Positions 21,054 to 32,508 of a DNA stretch of 64,000 nt are shown piece by piece. The translations under genes were made by a program, and so were the position numbers. The notes under the pieces were generated by a model that saw only the letters and a list, made by a program, of their open reading frames with translations, was not told the origin of the DNA and searched no databases. The stretch is from positions 3,751,001-3,815,000 of the forward strand of contig NC_083570.1 of the NCBI RefSeq assembly GCF_027579695.1. The letters are read 5' to 3'. The stretch comes from Neoarius graeffei (Eukaryota; Chordata; Actinopteri; Siluriformes; Ariidae). How positions within the stretch are numbered: position 1 is the first letter of the stretch; each line of letters begins with the position of its first letter.

Positions 21054-21743
21054 TTATTCTGGATCACACAATCTCACTGTAGAAAGCAAGTAGACCCCAA
21101 ACCCAGCATATAGAGTCTGAGTGAATGTGGTGTGGACTCTGTGGAGGAGCTTCATCGTGTCAGAGACGCTGTAGAAGGACAGAGTTCCTGCACTGTGATC
21201 CACATACACTCCTATTCTGGAGGCTGATGGAACTCTGAGATCAGTCTTAATGCTGTTGTGACAGAAAGAGAGAGAAGAAGAAGAAAAACACCGCAGACTC
21301 CAGGACTGATTGTTGAATCCAAACACATACTCATTATCCCGTTCTTTCCTGCTGATGTCTTTATATGAGACTGATATGTCCACACCATCATCACCGCTCC
21401 ACTCCACCTCCCAGTAACAGCGTCCACACACACTCTCCTTACACAACACCTGCTGCCAGGAATCAAATCTCTCTGGATGATCAGAGTAACGCTGCTCTCT
21501 CTCACTGCCTCTCACCGCTCTGTTCTTCTCAGACAGAATGAGGCGACGATGTGCCGTGTTGGGATCCAGAGTCAGATAACAGAAATCTAAAATAAAAGAG
21601 AAAAACAAACTGAACAATGTGAACATGTTGGGTTTAATTCACAAAATATATTTTTGTGAAGTGTGTGTGTGTGTTAGATGTACATTTCAGAAACTCTTGT
21701 CTGCTCTGTGGTTCTGGTTCCGAAATGATCTGAACTGCTGCAG
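21054..21743 (-). pseudogene. TRIM-D: orphan exon 5 and PRY/SPRY exon
   Basis: Exon 6 (21054-21586) is open and encodes a full PRY/SPRY domain ([36 protein letters not shown]). Exon 5 (21684-21743) is also intact with good splice sites. In transcript sense the upstream intron loses similarity to the paralogs at about 21795, and no RING or coiled-coil exons lie between here and 36 kb. Either a dead 3' fragment or an exon pair available to another transcript. It has the same AATAAA overlapping the stop as the other copies. Confidence 0.85.
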
Positions 21744-22059
21744 CTGTGGAGAGAAAAATGGAAACATGAGTTTGTCAAAAAGATGGAAAGAGTTTCAAGC
21801 TCATAGGCAATGGTTTTAATTTTATGCACATTTGAAACTTTATATGTTAAAAAAACCCTCTGTAATTTTCTTCTGGTCCCAAGAAGTATTGTTAATAAGT
21901 AATAATTAAAATAAGTTAGCGTGAATCGCGGCAAATTTCTGTTCGGCTAGTTCCGTGACCACTCGGCGTGTGACGTCATTTAAGCCAAACAAACCACGCG
22001 AGTTGAGTCCACTTCTGTGTATTTTCATTGCCGTTCGGCTTGATTACAGACGCGCGTTC

Positions 22060-22335
22060 GGGAATTTCCAAAAAAAACCATACCTTATTGTTGTGCAGTG
22101 AACTATGACAACAGGACCGGTTCAGGAAGAAGTTTTTACCATTTTCCAAAAGAGGAGAAGAGGCAGAGAGAGTGGATTGTGCGTGTGAAGCAAGTGGGTT
22201 GGCAGCCGGGTAAATACGCCACTCTGTGCTCCGATCAAACCTGACGCTGTTCCAACAAAATTCGAGCACAAAAGCAAGCAATCAAAGAAGAAACGAACCA
22301 GCAATGCTCAAGCAAAAAGGAGAAGATTGGAGGTA
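22060..22335 (+). pseudogene. THAP zinc-finger domain exon, frameshifted
   Basis: Reading plus-strand from about 22078: CCAVNYDNRTGSGRSFYHFP, then KEEKRQREWIVRV, then WQPGKYATLCSD. This is the C2CH THAP pattern (C-x2-4-C, a central W, then C-x2-H with P). At the expected CSDHF the frame shifts and the next codons stop; KPDAVPTKFEHKSK follows in another frame, then a basic tail and a good donor (GAG|GTAAAC near 22330). THAP domains occur in host regulators and in P/Kolobok-type transposons; which this is cannot be decided. Sequence before it (21800-22050) is unassigned. Confidence 0.75.
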
Positions 22336-22500
22336 AACATTTTTACCTTTGCTTGCAATTTTTCAAGTAAAGAATCCTGAGGGATCCTGTACAATCACTG
22401 TGGAAATGAGACAAAAGGGATAGTTTGTCATGGCTACCTGCCAGCATGCTAACATGCTCCTGACTAACATGATTAATGTTTGTGTGTATGTTTAGAGTAG

Positions 22501-22501
22501 G

Positions 22502-22529
<28 letters not shown>
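22501..22529. repeat. CT microsatellite at the SINE tail
   Basis: A CT run adjoins the tail of the SINE at 22524-22886 and replaces its usual ATGAG-type repeat. Confidence 0.8.
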
Positions 22530-22532
<3 letters not shown>

Positions 22533-22886
22533 TCTCTAGCCGCTTTATCCTGTCCTACAGGGTCGCAGGCAAGCTGGAGCCTATCCCAACTGACTACGGG
22601 CGAAAGGTGGGGTTCACCCTGGACAAGTCGCCAGGTCATCACAGGGCTGACACATAGACACAGACAACCATTCACACTCACATTCACACCTACACTCAAT
22701 TTAGAGTCACCAGTTAACCTAACCTGCATGTCTTTGGACTGTGGGGGAAACCGGAGCACCTGGAGGAAACCCACGTGGACAACATGGAAACTCCGCACAG
22801 AAAGGCCCTCGCCGGCCACAGGGCTCGAACCCGGACCTTCTTGCTGTGAGGCAACAGCGCTAACCACTACACCACCGTGCCGCCCC
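22524..22886 (-). mobile_element. tRNA-headed teleost SINE, copy 3
   Basis: Same family as 7688-8063, minus orientation. It forms an inverted pair with the copy at 22988-23362, with about 100 bp between. Confidence 0.88.
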
Positions 22887-22987
22887 TGACATGAAAGCTG
22901 AGGCATTTATATTATATTTTAAGGTAACTTCATGTTGTGCTGTGAGGTTCTATGCACTTTAACTTTTGAACCAACAGGTGCATTTGG

Positions 22988-23362
22988 GGGCGACACGGTG
23001 GTGTAGTGGTTAGTGCTGTCGCCTCACAGCAAGAAGGTCCTGGGTTCGAGCCCTGTGGCCGGCGAGGGCCTTTCTGTGTGGAGTTTGCATGTTCTCCCCG
23101 TGTCCGCGTGGGTTTCCTCCGGGTGCTCCGGTTTCCCCCACAGTCCAAAGACATGCAGGTTAGGTTAACTGGTGACTCTAAATTGAGCATAGGTGTGAAT
23201 GTGAGTGTGAATGGTTGTCTGTGTCTGTGTGTCAGCCCTGTGATGACCTGGCGACTTGTCCAGGGTGTGCCCCGCCTTTCGCCTGTAGTCAGCTGGGATA
23301 GGCTCCAGCTTGCCTGTGACCCTGTAGAAGGATAAAGCGGCTAGAGATAATGAGATGAGATG
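22988..23362 (+). mobile_element. tRNA-headed teleost SINE, copy 4
   Basis: Plus orientation, with A-box-like TGGTGTAGTGG, B-box-like GGTTCGAGCCC and a GATGAGATGAG tail. The 12 bp AGGTGCATTTGG flanks it (22976-22987 and 23363-23374). Confidence 0.92.
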
Positions 23363-23704
23363 AGGTGCATTTGGATAAGTAAAGCCTATTTTTCTGCATT
23401 TTTGTAGTCCTGGTAATCTTTTATATTGGTAAAGTTGTTTATAGGACCATTTCTCAGTGTCTGTTTTTTTAATCAATAGTTTTTCAGTAATAACTTAATA
23501 TTTAACATATCACTCAATTTTAATCACAAAAAGAAAAAATCGCAACAATTTCTCGTGACTTTCACTTCCTCCCGCAATGTAATCGCAACAAAAACCTAAA
23601 AAGCACCGCAACTTTCATCGCAATTTTTAAAAAAAAAAACCCCGCAACATCAGACATTTTAGCCCGCAACAATCACAAAAAAGGCCCGTGAAATCCTGGG
23701 GGGA

Positions 23705-24016
23705 GTGACGAGTAAGAGTGAAACCAAATCTGCGCTTGATTGTTCAAGTAATGAGCTGCCAGACGTAAGTTACCCTGATGTACATCACTATCTCATCAAC
23801 ACGCCAGGGGGTTACAGTGGTCAGTCACTAAAAGCCTACAAGGTCACTAGAAGCTTACAGATATTTCTCCTCAGGATGGGGACGGAACGTGATAGTTTAT
23901 ATGCGGGAAAAGCATTTTGTATACTTGTATTGACTAAATTGGAACGGTGGCTTCAGCCTTTTTTGCAGAGTCAGTTTTTATGCCTCCACCACCATAAGGT
24001 GCAGGAAGCATTTTAA
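23705..24016 (+). pseudogene. Fragment of a transposon-linked or THAP-associated gene
   Basis: The first 45 or so codons (NELPDVSYPDVHHYLINTP ... SGQSLKAYK) recall a motif, recalled from memory, in fish THAP/SWIM/YqaJ-type transposon-linked proteins, where LP-x-[hydrophobic]-x-[FY]-x-D-[IV]-x2-YL precedes LKAYKS. Similarity ends after KAYK. It lies downstream of the THAP exon on the same strand, so the two may be broken exons of one gene or element. Tentative. The preceding 23465-23700 holds a low-complexity stretch with repeated CGCAAC motifs. Confidence 0.35.
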
Positions 24017-24391
24017 GTGAGTAGCAGCAGTGGAGTCTGAGAAAGCAGCTTTACATGCTTCCCCAATGTGATCACATGCCAGCAGGGAACAGTGTTCAGC
24101 AATAGCTAATGCCATGGTGTCTTCAGCCTTTTTTGCAGAGTCAATTTTTTTACACATTAATGGCAGCTTGCTTTGGGTGGAACTGTTATAAGGCTTTGCC
24201 TTTTGAGTATGTTTTTGAGTTGCCATGTTTTTTTTTTTTATGTCACAAAGTTTGGTGTAGAAATCAGCCATACAATCTAGGCAGTATGCCCGTGTATCAT
24301 CCCCAATACACTGTTTCAGCCAGCCTTTGAGTTCAGGGTTTGATTCCCACTGCTTTCTGTATTTCTGAGTGTACAGTTCAGACTGAGACAT
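23978..24391 (-). pseudogene. N-terminal exon of a hAT/BED-type transposase-like gene
   Basis: A 137-codon frame starts MSQSELYTQKYRKQW on the minus strand. It has a BED-like finger beginning AYCLDCMADF and ending MATQKHTQKAK, but the expected first His of the HxH pair looks displaced (KKKNM). It goes on with SKLPLMCKKIDSAKK and ACKAAFSDSTAATHLK, typical of the segment before the hAT catalytic core. After THLK the similarity ends; the catalytic and dimerisation parts are absent. Upstream (24470-24740) is GC-rich and promoter-like. Confidence 0.6.
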
Positions 24392-24469
24392 GATGAGCGA
24401 GCCAGATGTTTAGCTGATGTCAGAGGCGCGCACACAGTGGACGAGGTGAGGAAGTGACTGAGGCTGAGT

Positions 24470-24740
24470 GAGTAAAATGCAGTGATTTATTTTAGTGTCA
24501 CAGTGAAGAAACATTTACAGCCAGGGCGGAAATAGCGGCGGCTTTGCACATGCGCGATTCATTAGAAGTCTGGCGCGGAGAGAGGAGAGGAGAGCCCCGC
24601 CCCCGCCCCGCCCCCCCGCTCTGACTGGCTGTGAGTGGTGTGGGGCGGCTCGCGCAGCACCTGCAGAAATGCACGCGCTTTCATTCCCTGAGGAGATTTC
24701 AGTGTGTGCGCGTGCAGGAGGCTGTGAGGCGCCACAGCGC
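24470..24740. promoter_or_regulatory. GC-rich, CpG-dense promoter-like block
   Basis: In an otherwise AT-rich window this block has GC boxes (CCCCGCCCCCGCCCCGCC near 24595), an NRF1-like CACATGCGCG (24548) and clustered CpG. It lies upstream of the minus-strand hAT-like exon and directly left of the duplicated block at 24742, whose first copy (18262) lacks it. Function is inference only. Confidence 0.4.
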
Positions 24741-24741
24741 C

Positions 24742-25643
24742 ATTTTCTGTCTTTAAACGCTTTAAAAATGGAGATTTTTTGGTGATTTTGTGTAAATTTT
24801 GGCAGCTTTTAGTGAGTCTGTGCTGTTAAAATCACTGTAGCGTCGAGTGTTTGTGTGTATTCGGTACATTAGTGATGTTTAAAGCTTGTTGGTGCCTAAT
24901 GCTAACCGGTTAGCCTGTGTGAGTAGAATGGTGATGTATGATGGAGTGCAGTAGCTTTACATGGTGAACATTTTACAGTCTCTCTGTCACTAGTATTGGG
25001 AGTTATTGCTAAAGATAATATAGTTCATAAATCTGAATGAACTGAATCTTGTGTTAATTATTTTTATTTCAGTTGTTTTCCATGAGTATGAATGTGTATG
25101 AGGAGAAAATTAGTAGCAGAAGTGGAGTAAAGTCTTTATCTGAGTTTATAAAACACTATAAAGCACAAACAAATCTCCAAACTTTTATTGACTGCATTTT
25201 CATTTCTATCATTACAATGAGCTCTTTATAAATTTTAAAGATCACAAAACATGTTTTTTTTTTTCCTTTTCACTGGACATCGTCAATTATTCTGGTTTCT
25301 GTGCTTTAATTATATTTAAAACTTCCAATCAAATCCATTTTAGTAAAATGTAGAGCTGCAACTACTGATTATTCTGATATTCAATTCATCTGTCAACTAT
25401 TTGTCATTAATTGATTAGTTGTATTAAAAATGAATAAACAATATTTAAAATATATATTTGCAGCATTTTAATCAGCTCTAGTACAGAACTCTTTCTGAAC
25501 TCGGCTGAATTAAATAATAGTTCACTAACTACAATACAACCTTACTGACATTTATCAGATAATCTCTAACAGGATCGGAATATTATCAAGTGCTCACATC
25601 AGCTGAATGAGAGTCAGACTCACGCAAGGTGATGGTATTATGT
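24742..25643. repeat. Duplicated non-coding block, copy 2
   Basis: Near-identical to 18262-19155 over its whole length, and continues into the Tc1/IS630-like copy at 25644. Confidence 0.85.
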
Positions 25644-25680
25644 ATAACCCCGTTTCTAAAAAGTTTGGACACTGTAAAAT

Positions 25681-25998
25681 TGTGGCAGCGGGGGCGTGGT
25701 CAAGTGCCGGTCTGTGACAGGAGGGCGGAGTCAGGAAAGGTAAGTGGCAGAATCACTACACCTGACGGCAATTAACCTGTTTGTGTGTGTCTTCCCAGTG
25801 GCCGCGCCCTATTTAAGGAGGGAGAGTGAGAGCGGAGGAGAGCTTCCCCAGACGAGACTACTGTGTGTGTGTGTGTGTCTCTGTCTCTGATTGCTATTTG
25901 AATTGTCTACTGAAAAGTGCGGAAATAAAGCCTCCGTTGAACCCTGATCTCTGTCCTGCCGTCCTCTGTGCTCCACCCACACGTAGGGAACCGTTACA
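25681..25998 (+). repeat. 5' LTR of the Gypsy fossil at 25681-30526
   Basis: 318 bp, with a TATTTAAG TATA-like box near 25810 and an AATAAA near 25924. Matched by 30211-30526. Confidence 0.93.
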
Positions 25999-26655
25999 GT
26001 GGTGCCGAAACCCGGGACCAGAGTGGAGCACCAACCAAGCAGCCCCATGGAATCCTCCCCGTTCGCCGACCTGGTCCACGCCCTCGCCACGGCCCAACAA
26101 AGCCAGCACCAGGCGCTCGTCACACTCCGGAAGGAACAAGAGCAGTGCTTCGAAGCCCTGGTGCTGGCCCAGCAGGAAGACCGCGAGGTGTTCCGGCACC
26201 TCCTTGCGTCGGCGGGGTCCACCAGCGCTCCGGCCGCAGGCCCGTCTCCCCTCACCGTCACCAAGATGGGCCCGCAGGATGACCCCGAGGTGTTCATCAT
26301 GCTGTTTGAACAGGTCGCCAAAGCCTCGGGGTGGCCGATGGAGCAGCGCGTGGGGCGCACACCAGAGCAATAGCGCCAGCACTTCCGCGCTCTGCGATTG
26401 GAGGAAGTCAGCTGGCCGTTCGCGTTCAGCCAGCAGCTCCGGGACGCCTGCTGGCGGTGGTTGAGGGCCAATGATCGCGACGCTGGGTGGCTCATCGACC
26501 AGGTTGTGCTGGAGCAATTAATTGCCCGCTTACCAGCAGGAACCGCGGAGTGGGTCAAGTGCCACCGCCCGGCGTCGCTGGATCGGGCAGTCGAGCTGGT
26601 GGAGGATCATTTGGCGGCTCTTCCGGCGGCAGGACAGCAGACGACGTCGACCCTT

Positions 26656-26695
<40 letters not shown>

Positions 26696-29600
26696 CCTCC
26701 TTCTGTGTCCCGTCCTCGCCCCATTCCCCCACCGCGGAGATGGGGCCGGCTCCACCCCAGCTGGCCCGCCGCACCCGTGGTGCCCTCCCGTTTCTCCCTT
26801 CTGTGTCTGTCTCTCCCCCCCCTCAGGTGAGTGAGCCCCAGAACACCGGTGCAGGGGGAAAGCCCGGGCCGGTTTGCTGGCGCTGCGGGGAGCCGGGCCA
26901 CCTTCAACAACAGTGCACGGCAATGGAAGTGGGCGCGGTGGTTTGGATCCCCCACACGCCAGAGGCCGCCCTCGATCGGGCCGGAGTGTATCGCATACCG
27001 GTGAGTGTCCAAGAGGCTACATATCAGGCGTTGGTGGATTCTGGTTGTAATCAGAATAATCCGCCAAAGCCTGGTGCAAGACGAGGCATTGGGGGGAGCA
27101 CAGGGGGTGAAGGTGTTGTGTGTGCACAGGGATGTTCACAGCTACCCTTTGGTGTCAGTCCACATTATTTTCAGAGGGGAAAAATCTATAGTGAAGGCGG
27201 CGGTTAATCCTCGCCTTACCCACTCTTTAATTTTGGGGACTGATTGGCCGGGATTTCGGGGTTTAATGACACGTGTGGTAAAGAGTAGGTCCTGCCATTT
27301 GACAGGGGGAGGTCCCGGTGTCGCTTTGGCGGGAGCAGCTGTCACAGAGCCGTCTACGTCATCTCCGCGTCAGAGTGAGGAGCCTCCGGCTCCTCCTCTC
27401 TCTATTGGGGAATCCCTCGCGGATTTCCCATTAGAACAATCGCGAGACGGGACTCTGCGACATGCGTTTGACCAAGTGAGAGTAATCGATGGTCAAACGC
27501 TCCAGCCGAACGCCACCCCGTCCTTCCCCTACTTCGCGATTATGAAGGATAGATTATACCGAGTGATGCAGGACACTCAAACTAAGGAGCGAGTCACGCA
27601 GCTGTTGATTCCAAAGAGCTGCCAGGAATTGGTATTCCAGGTGGCTCACTTTAATCCCATGTCTGGACACTTAGGGCAGGATAAGACACTAGCCCGAATA
27701 ATGGCCCGATTCTATTGGCCGGGGATTCACGGCAATGTTCGTAGGTGGTGTACGGCGTGCTGCAAATGCCAGTTAGTAAATCCAGCGGCCATTCCAAAAG
27801 CGCCTTTGCGCCCTCTCCCTTTGATCGAGACCCCATTTGTGAGAATTGGGATGAATCTCGTTGGGCCATTAGATCGGTCAACACGAGGGTACCGCTTTAT
27901 ATTAGTTCTGGTGGACTATGCAACGCGATACCCGGAAGCAGTGCCTCTGTGCAATATCTCAGCACGCAGTATTGCGGAGGCGCTCTTCCGCGTCATCTCC
28001 CGAGTCGGAATCCCGAAAGAGATTCTGACTTATCAAGGCGCTAGGTTTATGTCATAAACACTACGTGAACTGTATGGGTTATTGGGGATTAAGCCGATCC
28101 GCACCAGTGTGTATCACCCACAAATGGACGGTTTAGTAGAACGGTTCAACTGCACCCTCAAAAATATCATTAAAAAATTCGTAAGTGAGGACGCACGTAA
28201 TTAGGATAAGTGGCTCGAGCCCTTGTTGTTCTCAGTGCGAGAGGTTCCCCAAGCCTCCACGGGCTTCTCCCCGTTCGAATTATTATATAGGCGTAAGCCA
28301 CGCGGCATCCTAGACATGCTGTGGGAAAATTGGGAGGAGGGACCTTCACAAAGCAAGAATGAAATTCAATACGTTATGGACCTGTGCGCAAAACTCCACA
28401 CGCTCACCCACCTAACCCAGGAGAATTTGCGGCAGGCCCAGGAACGGCAAGCCCGCCTGTACAACAAGGGTTGTGCCTTAGGGAATTCGCACTGGGAGAG
28501 AAAGTACTCGTACTGTTGCCCACATCGAGCTCCAAATTGATTGCCAAGTGGCAAGGGCCCTTTGAGGTCACACGGCGAGTCAGGGACGTCGACTATGAGG
28601 TTAGGCGAATGGACAGGGGTGGGGCACTACAAGTTTACCACCTCAACCTGCTTAAACTCTGGAATGAGGAGGTCCCCATGGCGTTGGTGTCGGTGGTTCC
28701 GGAGAAGGCGGAGCTGGGACCGGAGGTTCAAAAGAGGGCATTGGCATCATGCACCTCTCCGGTCCCTTGTGGAGACCACCTCTCCCCGACCCAACTCACG
28801 GAGGTCGCCCAGTTGCAGGCCGAGTTTTCGGATGTGTTCTCGCCCCTGCCCGGTCGCACCAACCTCATAGAGCACCACATAGAGACACCCCCGGGGGTGG
28901 TAGTGCGTAGCCGCCCTTACAGGCTACCCGAACACAAAAAAAAAGGTGGTTTGGGAAGAACTTGAGACCATGCTCGAAATGGGCATCGTCGAGGAGTCCC
29001 ACAGTGACTGGAGCAGCCCAGTGGTCTTGGTACCCAAGGCCGACGGGTCGGTCCGGTTCTGTGTGGACTATAGAAAAGTCAACGCGGTGTCTAAATTCGA
29101 TGCGTACCCGCTGCCTCATATTGATGAGTTGCTCGATCGACTTGGCACTGCTCGCTTTTATTCGATGCTGGATTTGACGAAGGGATATTGGCAGATCCCC
29201 TTGACTCCATTATCCCGGGAAAAAATGGCCTTTTCCACACCGTTCGGCTTGCACCAATTCGTCACACTTCCTTTTGGGCTGTTTGGGGCGCCTGCTACAT
29301 TTCAACGGCTGATGGACAGGGTCCTCCACCCCCACGCCACCTATGCGGCTGCATACCTCGATGATATCATCATTTATAGTAATGACTGGCAGCGGCACTT
29401 ACAACACCTGAGGGCCGTCCTTAAGTCGCTGAGGCAAGCGGGTCTCACAGCCAACCCGAAGAAGTGTGCGATTGGGCGGGTGGAAGTACGGTATCTGGGC
29501 TTCCACTTGGGCAACGTGCAGGTGCGTCCCGAAATTAACAAGACAGCAGCAATTGCGGCCTGCCCGAGGCCCAAGACCAAAAAGGGGGTGAGACAGTTCC

Positions 29601-30210
29601 TGGGGCTGGCTGGCTACTATCGTAGGTTTATACCTAATTATTCGGACATCACCAGCCCTCTGACTGATCTCACTAAAAAGGGGGCACCAGATCCGGTCGA
29701 GTGGACGGAGCAATGCCAGCGGGCTTTCTCTGAGGTAAAGGCTGCACTGTGTGGGGGGCCACTATTACACTCCCCTGACTTTTCTCTCCCTTTTGTGTTG
29801 CAGACCGACACGTCGGACAGAGGGCTGGGGGCGGTTTTGTCCCAGGAGGTGGAAGGGGAGGACCGCCCTGTCCTGTACATTAGCAGGAAGCTGTCAGTGC
29901 GTGAGGGGCGCTACAGCACGATTGAAAAAGAGTGTCTAGCGATCAAGTGGGTGGTCCTCGCCCTCCGTTACTACCTGCTGGGGCGCCCTTTCACACTCTG
30001 TTCGGACCACGCGCCCCTCCAGTGGCTCCACTGCATGAAAGATGCCAACGCGCGGATCACCCGTTGGTATCTGGCACTCCAACCCTTCAATTTCAAGGTG
30101 GTCCACAGGCCGGGGGCGCAGATGGTTGTGGCGGACTTCCTCTCCCATCGGGGGGGGGGGGTCGGCTACAGGCCGGACGGCCGCCCGGCCTGAGTCGGGC
30201 GGTGGGGGTA

Positions 30211-30526
30211 TGTGGCAGCGGGGGCGTGGTCATGCGCCGGTCTGTGACAGGAGGGCGGAGTCAGGAAAGGTAAGTGGCAGAATCACTACACCTGACGGCA
30301 ATTAACCTGTTTGTGTGTGTCTTCCCAGTGGCCGCGCCCTATTTAAGGAGGGAGAGTGAGAGCGGAGGAGAGCTTCCCCGGACGAGACTACAGTGTGTGT
30401 GTGTGTGTGTGTCTCTGATTGCTATTTGAATTGTCTACTGAAAAGTGCGGCAATAAAGCCTCCGTTGAACCCTGATCTCTGTCCTGCCGTCCTCTGTGCT
30501 CCACCCACACGTAGGGAACTGTTATA
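30211..30526 (+). repeat. 3' LTR of the Gypsy fossil at 25681-30526
   Basis: 316 bp, nearly identical to the 5' LTR, differing mainly in GT-repeat length and a few bases. Confidence 0.93.
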
Positions 30527-30986
30527 AAAATATAAATAAAAACAGAATGTGATGATTTGCAAATCTTGGAAACTTTATATTTCATTGAAAATAGTACAAA
30601 GACAACATATCAAAAGTTGAAACTGTGAAATTTTGTTTTTTGAAAAATATACACTTATTTTGAATTCAATGCCAGCAACATATTTCAAGAAAGTTCAAGA
30701 AAGAACAGGAGCATGTTTACCACTGTGTTGCATCACCCCTACTTTTAACAACACTCTGTAAATGTTTGGGAACTGAGGAGACCAAGTGCTGTAGTTTTGG
30801 AAGTGAAATGTTGTCCCGTTCTTCCCTGATATACAATTTCATTTGCTCAACAGTTTGGGGTCTCCTTTTGTCATGTTTTTCGTTTCATAATGCGCCAGAT
30901 GTTTTCAGCAGGATACAGGTCTGGACTGCAGCAGGCCAGTTTAGCACCGACTCCTTTACTCTGAAGCCATGCAGTTGTAATATGTG

Positions 30987-32467
30987 ACCACTCACCGAAT
31001 CCAGGGACACATGTCGGCTGAAACGAATCCGAGATAATCCTAAAAGAAGCATTTTTTTTCGAAATTTGTGATTTTTGTTTTTTTCCATCATGTGCAAGTT
31101 GAGATCTTGAAGAATGCAATCAGTATTTCAGATAATAGATTGTTTTGTTGGAAAAGCATACATTTTTTGTTGCAAATTGTCTCGTTTTTGTCAGGACTGT
31201 AGCCTGCTGGGGGGTGTGGGTAAATTACCATATGGGCCATTCACATGATGATGATTTAAAGTCTTTTTTTTTTCCGCGAATCAGCTGTATGATCCGAGTT
31301 GAGCGCATGGCTACTTAACCTGCATACAGGCGTGTGATTTCACTATGGAATGAGTTACTAAACAGAGCGCAGAGGAGCTGAAACACCGCGAAGCAAACAG
31401 ACACACGGTATTTACATCGGAGATAACCATTTCTAGCAAAAAAAAACGCAACCTCGTTTTCCAGATTGAATGGAATACTTGAATGATCGGATGATACACG
31501 GACCGTTCTAGGACTACATTATTCCATTGGAGGCATTGGTGTGTGCAAGGCGCCGTTTCTCTTTCTGATGGGGTGAGTTTATTAATCTAAGGCTGTGTGG
31601 TTATTTTTGCATGCAATGGAGAGTGTTGTGGTTTGGTTAAGCCTAGGTCACAACCGGATGTACGATTTTTTGGCCGTGTGATTTTTGGCGTTTCCCAAAT
31701 CGCTGCGTTTTTTGTTTTTTTTTTGTTCACGGAGAAAGACGCGCGTTGGCCGTAAGTTTGTCTTGCAACCTGAAAAAAACGTAAGCGCCCGTAGAGTTTG
31801 TTTGACATGACAAAGAACCTCTGCGGCCGGTCTACGGCTCGAAAATCAGCACATCACGCGCGCTCTCGTGCTTTTCACACGCGTGCTCTCGTGCGTTTTA
31901 TGCGCGCTCTCCGTGTGTTTCTTGCGTTTTTTGCGTGTAGACCGACCGTAGGAGCACGTACTGTACGGCCGGTTGTGACCGAGGCTTTACATGAAACTAG
32001 TGTTGTGTTAGTTGTGTCATCATCGTGCTATCTTTCTTTCTTACGGTGTGAGTAATTTTCCAACCACAAAACGTTAAAGTATACTTTAGGACTTATTTTT
32101 GTACTTCATAATTGTGTTGGGCATACTTTGCATGGAAGGAAAATTGACGTGGTGATCTTTGTTTACATGAAAGTAGCATCGTGCTAGCTCGTAGGGGGTA
32201 GGGCTTTCCTTAATGTCATGCAAATGAGCATCATTATGTGCCCGCCCTACACCCAGAGTAGCTGAGATGGAAAACTTTGAGGGCGATCTTCTCCCTTTTC
32301 TGTTTTAAGAAGTATACACTTTCAAAAGGCCACACATTCTTCAAATATTGTCAGATCTCCACATGGAAGGCATCATTGGAAAGCTTAGAAACTGTACTTT
32401 CTGAATCTGTCAATAACTCAAAATGCCCCCGGGCCGACATGTGTCCCTGGATTCTGTGATCTGCCAC
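30987..32467. mobile_element. 1.48 kb TIR element of unknown superfamily
   Basis: The inverted termini share GAATCCAGGGACACATGTCGG (near 30999 and, inverted, near 32435-32456). ATGTG flanks the insertion (30982-30986 and 32468-32472), and the uninterrupted sequence stands at about 19650 in copy 1 of the host element. The interior is AT-rich with no long frame and carries a second element at 31640-31986. A 5 bp duplication with these ends matches no family I can name. Confidence 0.6.
31640..31986. mobile_element. Harbinger-type MITE, 347 bp
   Basis: The ends AGCCTAGGTCACAACCGG and CCGGTTGTGACCGAGGCT are inverted repeats flanked by TTA (31637-31639 and 31987-31989). A TTA/TWA triplet is the PIF/Harbinger target. 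The interior is CpG-rich compared with its surroundings and has repeated GTGCGTTTT/GCGCGCTCTC motifs. Nested inside the 1.48 kb element. Confidence 0.75.
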
Positions 32468-32508
32468 ATGTGCAGATTGCAGTTTATCTTGCTGAAAGAA
32501 GGAAGATC

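Larger units (their letters stand above)
25681..30526 (+). mobile_element. Gypsy LTR retrotransposon fossil, Gmr1-type gene order
   Basis: Terminal repeats TGTGGCAGCG... at 25681-25998 and 30211-30526 are flanked by the 5 bp duplication AAAAT (25676-25680, 30527-30531); the empty site is at about 19188. A primer-binding-like TGGTGCCGAAACCCGGG follows the first LTR. Parts in order: gag-like region from about 26047, CCHC knuckle near 26875, protease-like DSG near 27040, integrase (zinc-binding and core) about 27600-28300, then reverse transcriptase with YLDD and RNase H at 28946-30193. Integrase before RT is the Gmr1-type order. The LTRs differ by only a few percent, so insertion is fairly recent. 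Broken, with a handful of breaks. Confidence 0.92.

Noticed and set aside
22988-23060. Possible tRNA gene from A-box and B-box motifs
   Set aside because: The motifs belong to the SINE head; it lacks a tRNA cloverleaf and continues into the SINE body.
25826-26558. Overlapping long frames on both strands in the gag region
   Set aside because: GC-rich Gypsy sequence gives several spurious frames; only the gag-like frame beginning near 26047 fits the element.
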